Under the pieces are notes generated by a model. The model saw only the letters and a program-made list of their open reading frames with translations, ran no database searches and was not told where the DNA came from. A DNA stretch of 64,000 bases. It comes from Emticicia aquatica (lineage in GTDB: Bacteria; Bacteroidota; Bacteroidia; Cytophagales; Spirosomataceae). Where the stretch lies: assembly GCF_923079645.1 (NCBI RefSeq), contig NZ_CAKLPY010000007.1, positions 21,860-85,859 on the forward strand, given 5' to 3'. This document shows, piece after piece, positions 60,057 to 64,000 of this stretch. Position 1 is the first letter of the stretch. Each line of letters begins with the position of its first letter. The position numbers and the translations under genes were made by a program.

Positions 60057-60689
60057 TTAAGAAGCGATGATTCCACTACGAATTGCCTTTGCAACTGCTT
60101 CGGGTCCGCATTGCACGTGAAGTTTTTGGTAGGTATTTTTGATGTGTCTTCGTACTGTTTCCACTGAAATATTTAATTCAATCGAAATCATACGATACGA
60201 AAACCCTTTAGCCAAATATGATAGCACTTCTCTTTCTCTTTCTGTTAGCTTATATTCATCTTGCGTTGACTGTTTACGAAAAGACTGCAAAACCTTGTTT
60301 GCAATAAATGGCGACATGGGAGCTCCGCCATCATTTACCTCTTTTATAGCCTGAATAAGCCGAGTTGATGAATCTTTTTTCAAAATATATCCATCTGCAC
60401 CTTTACTCAAACATTCAAAAAGGTGCTCATTTCCATCAAAAACGGTATGCATAATTATTTTTATTTCAGGAAAATGGCTTTTTATTTCGAAAACTCCTTC
60501 AATTCCACTTCGCTGTGGCATATCAATATCCATTACTATAACATGTGGCCGTTCATTTCGAGTATTTTGAAGAGCATTTACGCAATTTTCATAACAACCA
60601 ACTAACTCAAAATCTTCGGTTGTTTCAATCAACAATGCCAAAAGTTGGCTTAATCGTATGTTATCTTCGTAAATAGCTATTTTTATCAT
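60057..60689 (-). CDS. NarL/LuxR-type response regulator
   Basis: A 210-residue protein. Receiver 1-120 with acidic pocket (IYEDN), phospho-acceptor Asp54 in VIVMDIDMPQRSG, and Lys in GYILKKDSS; LuxR-type HTH ~145-205 (LTEREREVLSYLAKGFSYRMISIELNISVETVRRHIKNTYQKL). It starts 63 bp after the histidine kinase stop on the same strand, so the two are a cognate pair. Targets are unknown; the nearby surface genes are candidates. Confidence 0.95.
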   Translation of the reverse strand: MIKIAIYEDNIRLSQLLALLIETTEDFELVGCYENCVNALQNTRNERPHVIVMDIDMPQRSGIEGVFEIKSHFPEIKIIMHTVFDGNEHLFECLSKGADGYILKKDSSTRLIQAIKEVNDGGAPMSPFIANKVLQSFRKQSTQDEYKLTEREREVLSYLAKGFSYRMISIELNISVETVRRHIKNTYQKLHVQCGPEAVAKAIRSGIIAS

Positions 60690-60752
60690 CTTTTTTTATA
60701 CAAAGTTCAATAATAATCATTATTGACCCAATAACCCCTTTCGGGAATTTAA

Positions 60753-63662
60753 TCATCTCAAAGGTATTCTAATTTCATATTTCGTTCCTTGCCCTTCTGC
60801 ACTGTTTATTTTGCAAGTACCTTTTAATTCTTTTGTTCGACTTTGAATATTTTTCAAACCATTTCGATTAGTCTCTAAATCAACATTAAATCCTTTTCCA
60901 TTATCTGAAAAATTAATTTCTAAATAATTAAAATTCACTTGACAATATAAAACTATTTTTGAGCATTCACTATGCTTTAAAGCATTGTTTATCAATTCTT
61001 TACATATCAAATATATGTTTCTTTTTTTATCCATTGACATACTTCTATTACCGAGCGAATAAGCCTCAAATTCGTATTGAATCTCTTTTGCTTCAATCAA
61101 TTCAGCCGCTTCAGAATTGATTCTAGTAAACAAACTTTCAAGGCTATCAAATTGCGGATTCACATTCCAAATAATATAATCAATGGCTGTTCCTGCTTGC
61201 TTTGCTTCATCAGTAATCATTTCAGCAAACGAATAACCTGAGTGATTTTCTGTCAATTTCTTTTTTATTAAATCACCTAAAATCCCAATACTACTCAACG
61301 AAGCACCAATTTCATCATGCAAATCTGACGAAATACGATTCCGCATCAACTGAAGTTTCTTAAATTCACTTATTCTGTACCAGTAAAGTGCATAAACAAC
61401 TCCAATAATCATTAAAATAAGCACAATTTTAAACCAAATTGTTTCATACCACGCAGGCAAAATTTCAAATTTTAAAATACGTGTATTTGTATTCCAATTT
61501 CCAGCAACTTCTGCATATTGAACCTCCAAAACATAATTACCTTGCTCTAAATTTGAGAAAGTTACCGTCGGATTTACCCCATTTTCAATCCATTTCTCAT
61601 TAATGCCCGTCATCCGATAACGGTATTTATTTTTAGCTTGATTTTCGAAATTTAATGGACTAAAAGCAAAACTAAGGTTATTTTGTTTGCGAGTAAAAAC
61701 CAAACTTTGGTCTAAATTTACTTTTTTTTCACTACCCAAAATAGCAATTTGACTAAGCTTAAGTTGATTTTTATATTGTTCTAAATTCGCGTTTTTTAGA
61801 TTAAAAATTGAAAAACCATTTTTATGACCAATCAATAATTCATTGGTCAACATCAAAAAGCCATTCCGAATATCATTATTCAGTAGCCCATCAAATTGTG
61901 TAAAACGACTAATTCGCTTATCTTTTGTAATCCGAACTAATCCTTCCGCTGTACCAATCCATGTATTTTCATTCAAATCTTCTTCAATAGCAAAACATTG
62001 TCCATCCGCAAAAATTGGTTTTAAATCTTCAGCATGAACTTCTTCCGTAATCAATCCATTAGTATTCAGCCTATTATATCCTCCATAACCCGAAAACAAT
62101 AATTCATGTTTTGGACTCACCGAAACATCCAAATAATAATCGCCAATAAACTTTTTATGTTCATTAATTGAACTCAGCTCTTTAAATTCATTTGTCTTTA
62201 AATCAAAATAGGCAATCCCAAAGCCACTCGGTATCCAACCTGCAATCCACATTTTTTGGTCTTGTGTGTAACATAAACGATGAAACAAGTTTTCTTTGAA
62301 AAATGTCGGATAAGGCAGTTTTTTCCATAGTTCAATAAAAGTATTTTTCGATAAATCTAATACTTTTATAGGCTCATTTGGTGACAATATCCAAAGTCTA
62401 TTATATTCATCAAGTTCTATTGAATTAACCTCTTGAGAAACTAGTTTTTTTAATTTTTCACCTTTTTTTATCTCAAATAGTCCTTTATTACTCGCCACAT
62501 AAAGGCGTTTATTTACTGTTTTTATGGCTTTTATATCGCATCCAAATAACTGAATTATTTTTACAAAATCATTGGTAGACTTATTCCATTGTAAAATATC
62601 ACCTGAGCTCATCCCAAGTAAATAATTTCCTTCATTGACAGACTCAAAACACCGAATAATAGCTGGATAATCTAGTACTTCCTTTGAAATTTGGACTTGT
62701 TTAATTAGCTGATTTTCATTTTCCTGCTTAAATAGCCCTTCATTTGTTCCAACCCATAATTCATTTTTATCAGAATCAGCAAAAATCTTATTGAATATTA
62801 TCCCTTCTTCGATGAATCTATCAATCTCTTCTATTTGATTTTTAATCACATTTAGACGAAAAAGATGATTTCTTGAAATACAAATTAAGTCGTTCGTTCT
62901 CGAAAACTGAATCTGTTCAATTGGTTCATCAATTTTATATTTTACCTGAAATATCTTCTTTTTAATATCAAATTCGCCCAATTCACCTTCTCTATTTCCT
63001 ATCCAAAAAGTAGAATTAGCCTTATTAAATGTTAGTGAATTAAAAGATTTATCCTTTAAAAATCGAATCCATCGTTTTTTTTGTTCATCAAATTGGCATA
63101 AGCCCATTGGACTTACACTCCATAATTTACCTTCATGGTCAACCGAAAATTTAGCTATTGAAGGATTCTGTTGATTTTTCTTTAAAATTTGGAAGTATGT
63201 AAGTCGATTTTGTTTAGCATCATAACACTTTATATGATGAAAGTCTGTTGACCAAACTCTCTCTTTTTCATCCACAAAAATTTCATTATAATGGTCATTA
63301 TCAGGATTGTCATCAGTCAATTGATTAGCAATTTTCAGCTCTAATAATAAAGATTTTGTATTCAAACTCCATAATCCTTTCTCATTGCTGAACCAAAGTT
63401 TTCCTTTTTTTGAAATAGTCAATCCTTTTGGTGTCGATAAACTTCCAAATTGTTGAAACTGATACCCATCATACCGAGAAATACCCAAGTTGGTTGCCAA
63501 CCATAAATACCCTTGCGAATCCTTACTAATGCTTAGAACATTATTCGATGAAAGCCCATTTTTGGTACTTATTTTCTCAAAAACTAGATTTTGAGCATAA
63601 ATATCGCAAAAAAACACCAACAAAATTAATGTAAAAAAGTAATTAAGGGAGCTTTTATTCAT
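60753..63662 (-). CDS. Two-component sensor kinase with reg_prop propeller, Y_Y_Y and HisKA_3
   Basis: About 969 residues from the ATG of MNKSSLNYFFTLILLVFFCDIYAQ (signal peptide); a second ATG seven codons earlier exists. Periplasmic part: many reg_prop-like repeats (GLSSNNVLSISKDSQGYLWLATNLGISRYDG, NTWIGTAEGLVRI) and a Y_Y_Y domain (NKYRYRMTGINEKWIENG). One membrane span near residue 745-765, then HisKA_3 with LHDEIGASLSSIGIL (phospho-His) and a HATPase with NALKHSECSKIV and FSDNGKGFNVD. It is not a hybrid; no receiver or HTH is attached. It phosphorylates the NarL-type regulator downstream. The ligand is unknown. Confidence 0.93.
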   Translation of the reverse strand: MNKSSLNYFFTLILLVFFCDIYAQNLVFEKISTKNGLSSNNVLSISKDSQGYLWLATNLGISRYDGYQFQQFGSLSTPKGLTISKKGKLWFSNEKGLWSLNTKSLLLELKIANQLTDDNPDNDHYNEIFVDEKERVWSTDFHHIKCYDAKQNRLTYFQILKKNQQNPSIAKFSVDHEGKLWSVSPMGLCQFDEQKKRWIRFLKDKSFNSLTFNKANSTFWIGNREGELGEFDIKKKIFQVKYKIDEPIEQIQFSRTNDLICISRNHLFRLNVIKNQIEEIDRFIEEGIIFNKIFADSDKNELWVGTNEGLFKQENENQLIKQVQISKEVLDYPAIIRCFESVNEGNYLLGMSSGDILQWNKSTNDFVKIIQLFGCDIKAIKTVNKRLYVASNKGLFEIKKGEKLKKLVSQEVNSIELDEYNRLWILSPNEPIKVLDLSKNTFIELWKKLPYPTFFKENLFHRLCYTQDQKMWIAGWIPSGFGIAYFDLKTNEFKELSSINEHKKFIGDYYLDVSVSPKHELLFSGYGGYNRLNTNGLITEEVHAEDLKPIFADGQCFAIEEDLNENTWIGTAEGLVRITKDKRISRFTQFDGLLNNDIRNGFLMLTNELLIGHKNGFSIFNLKNANLEQYKNQLKLSQIAILGSEKKVNLDQSLVFTRKQNNLSFAFSPLNFENQAKNKYRYRMTGINEKWIENGVNPTVTFSNLEQGNYVLEVQYAEVAGNWNTNTRILKFEILPAWYETIWFKIVLILMIIGVVYALYWYRISEFKKLQLMRNRISSDLHDEIGASLSSIGILGDLIKKKLTENHSGYSFAEMITDEAKQAGTAIDYIIWNVNPQFDSLESLFTRINSEAAELIEAKEIQYEFEAYSLGNRSMSMDKKRNIYLICKELINNALKHSECSKIVLYCQVNFNYLEINFSDNGKGFNVDLETNRNGLKNIQSRTKELKGTCKINSAEGQGTKYEIRIPLR

Positions 63663-63683
63663 TTTATAATCTTTATATTCCAT

Positions 63684-63898
63684 TTTAAGCTTTCATTCAC
63701 GAAATATACAAATAAAGAATAATATTGTTGAATTAGAATATACTCGTAATTGATACTATATTTTTATAAAAAACGACTCTACTTTTCCAGTAAAACTATA
63801 TAAATCTGTAAAATAAAAGGATATATAATAGAAAAAGGGGTTTTGAGAGTATTCCAGAGGTGTAAATCTAACTGATTATCAATTTTGCAATAAATGCA
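63684..63898. other. Intergenic region between sensor kinase gene and rRNA operon
   Basis: AT-rich; no gene or strong hairpin seen. It should hold the sensor kinase promoter, but I saw no unambiguous match. Confidence 0.4.
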
Positions 63899-63929
63899 AA
63901 AAGAGTAACCCTTTAGAGGTTACTCTTTT
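63899..63929 (-). terminator. Terminator of the rRNA operon
   Basis: A perfect 12-bp stem (AAAAGAGTAACC / GGTTACTCTTTT) with a 7-base loop, followed on the minus strand by a T run, directly after 5S. Confidence 0.9.
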
Positions 63930-63937
63930 AAATAAAA

Positions 63938-64000
63938 TTCTGGCATCTACCTACTCTCCCGAGTTTGAACTCAGTACCATCGGCGGTGCGGGGCTTAACT
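63938..64000 (-). rRNA. rrf: 5S ribosomal RNA, 3' part (cut by the window edge)
   Basis: The minus strand reads CACCGCCGATGGTACTG, then CGGGAGAGTAGGTAGATGCCAG, which are the conserved 3' half of bacterial 5S rRNA. The 5' half lies beyond 64000, followed presumably by 23S and 16S genes. The 3' end is placed near 63938; a few bases are uncertain. Confidence 0.9.

Noticed and set aside
63684..63898. tRNA gene between the kinase and the 5S rRNA
   Set aside because: No cloverleaf, TTCGA loop or CCA end was found.
1..64000. CRISPR array, prophage or insertion sequence
   Set aside because: No regularly spaced direct repeats, phage structural genes or transposase were seen; the tail-fiber-like protein belongs to a common Cytophagales secreted family with a signal peptide.

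Overview
The window looks like a chromosome segment of a low-GC member of Bacteroidetes, most likely order Cytophagales near Emticicia, Arcicella or Flectobacillus. The placement is inferred from protein style and not from a 16S match. Supporting signs are AT-rich DNA, A-rich leaders without Shine-Dalgarno sites, Bacteroidetes-type promoters (TTTG, about 20 bp, TAnnTTTG), many Bacteroidetes-only families (reg_prop sensor kinase, GH92, GH127, tail-fiber-like surface proteins, GCX-type C-termini) and the end of an rRNA operon at the right edge. I saw no insertion sequence, prophage, integrase, tRNA or CRISPR array.

Layout. 1-6353: a partial hypothetical gene, then two outer-membrane beta-barrel genes around a vanadium-haloperoxidase/PAP2-like lipoprotein, a DUF3179 gene and a small XRE regulator. 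Five exact TTCC-N8-GGAA palindromes in under 2 kb (4188, 4358, 5858, 5888, 6092) tie these genes into a probable local regulon. 6416-12018: a coiled-coil protein with eight regularly spaced Asn residues, a TauE/SafE permease, a TRIC channel, dnaG, arfB and a lipoprotein. 12071-18535: an apparent purine/sulfur salvage cluster on the minus strand (AzgA-type permease, exported MTA/SAH nucleosidase, PatB-type C-S lyase), hemN with a Fur-like box upstream, and a PH-domain/CbbX-like AAA+ fusion. 18591-24437: GH92, an NrtR-type Nudix regulator, an ABC ATPase, and metK behind a candidate structured RNA leader.

24481-29888 holds an HxlR regulator divergent from a run of SDR, alpha/beta hydrolase, small ORF, GH79-like glycosidase and MDR oxidoreductase genes. 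Both divergent promoters can be read in the sequence, and a GCTTGCA/TGCAAGC-type palindrome covers the predicted start of each. 30013-49536 carries NlpC/P60, a PVC-type cytochrome, GH43, a CE1-GH9 fusion, ffh, an M20 amidohydrolase, an esterase, a Crp/Fnr regulator, a K+ channel, a beta-helix protein with a diheme cytochrome, a SelW-like protein and GH127. The repeated glycosidases point to plant-polysaccharide or glycan degradation.

49538-64000 holds wall hydrolases, two FabH-like synthases around an Rrf2 regulator, and a minus-strand run of surface proteins: a BNR propeller with a GCX C-terminus, a tail-fiber-like protein, a LytTR regulator and a glycine-rich protein. A NarL-type response regulator and its reg_prop histidine kinase follow, then the 3' half of a 5S rRNA. 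Terminator hairpins separate most units, and many are bidirectional between convergent genes.
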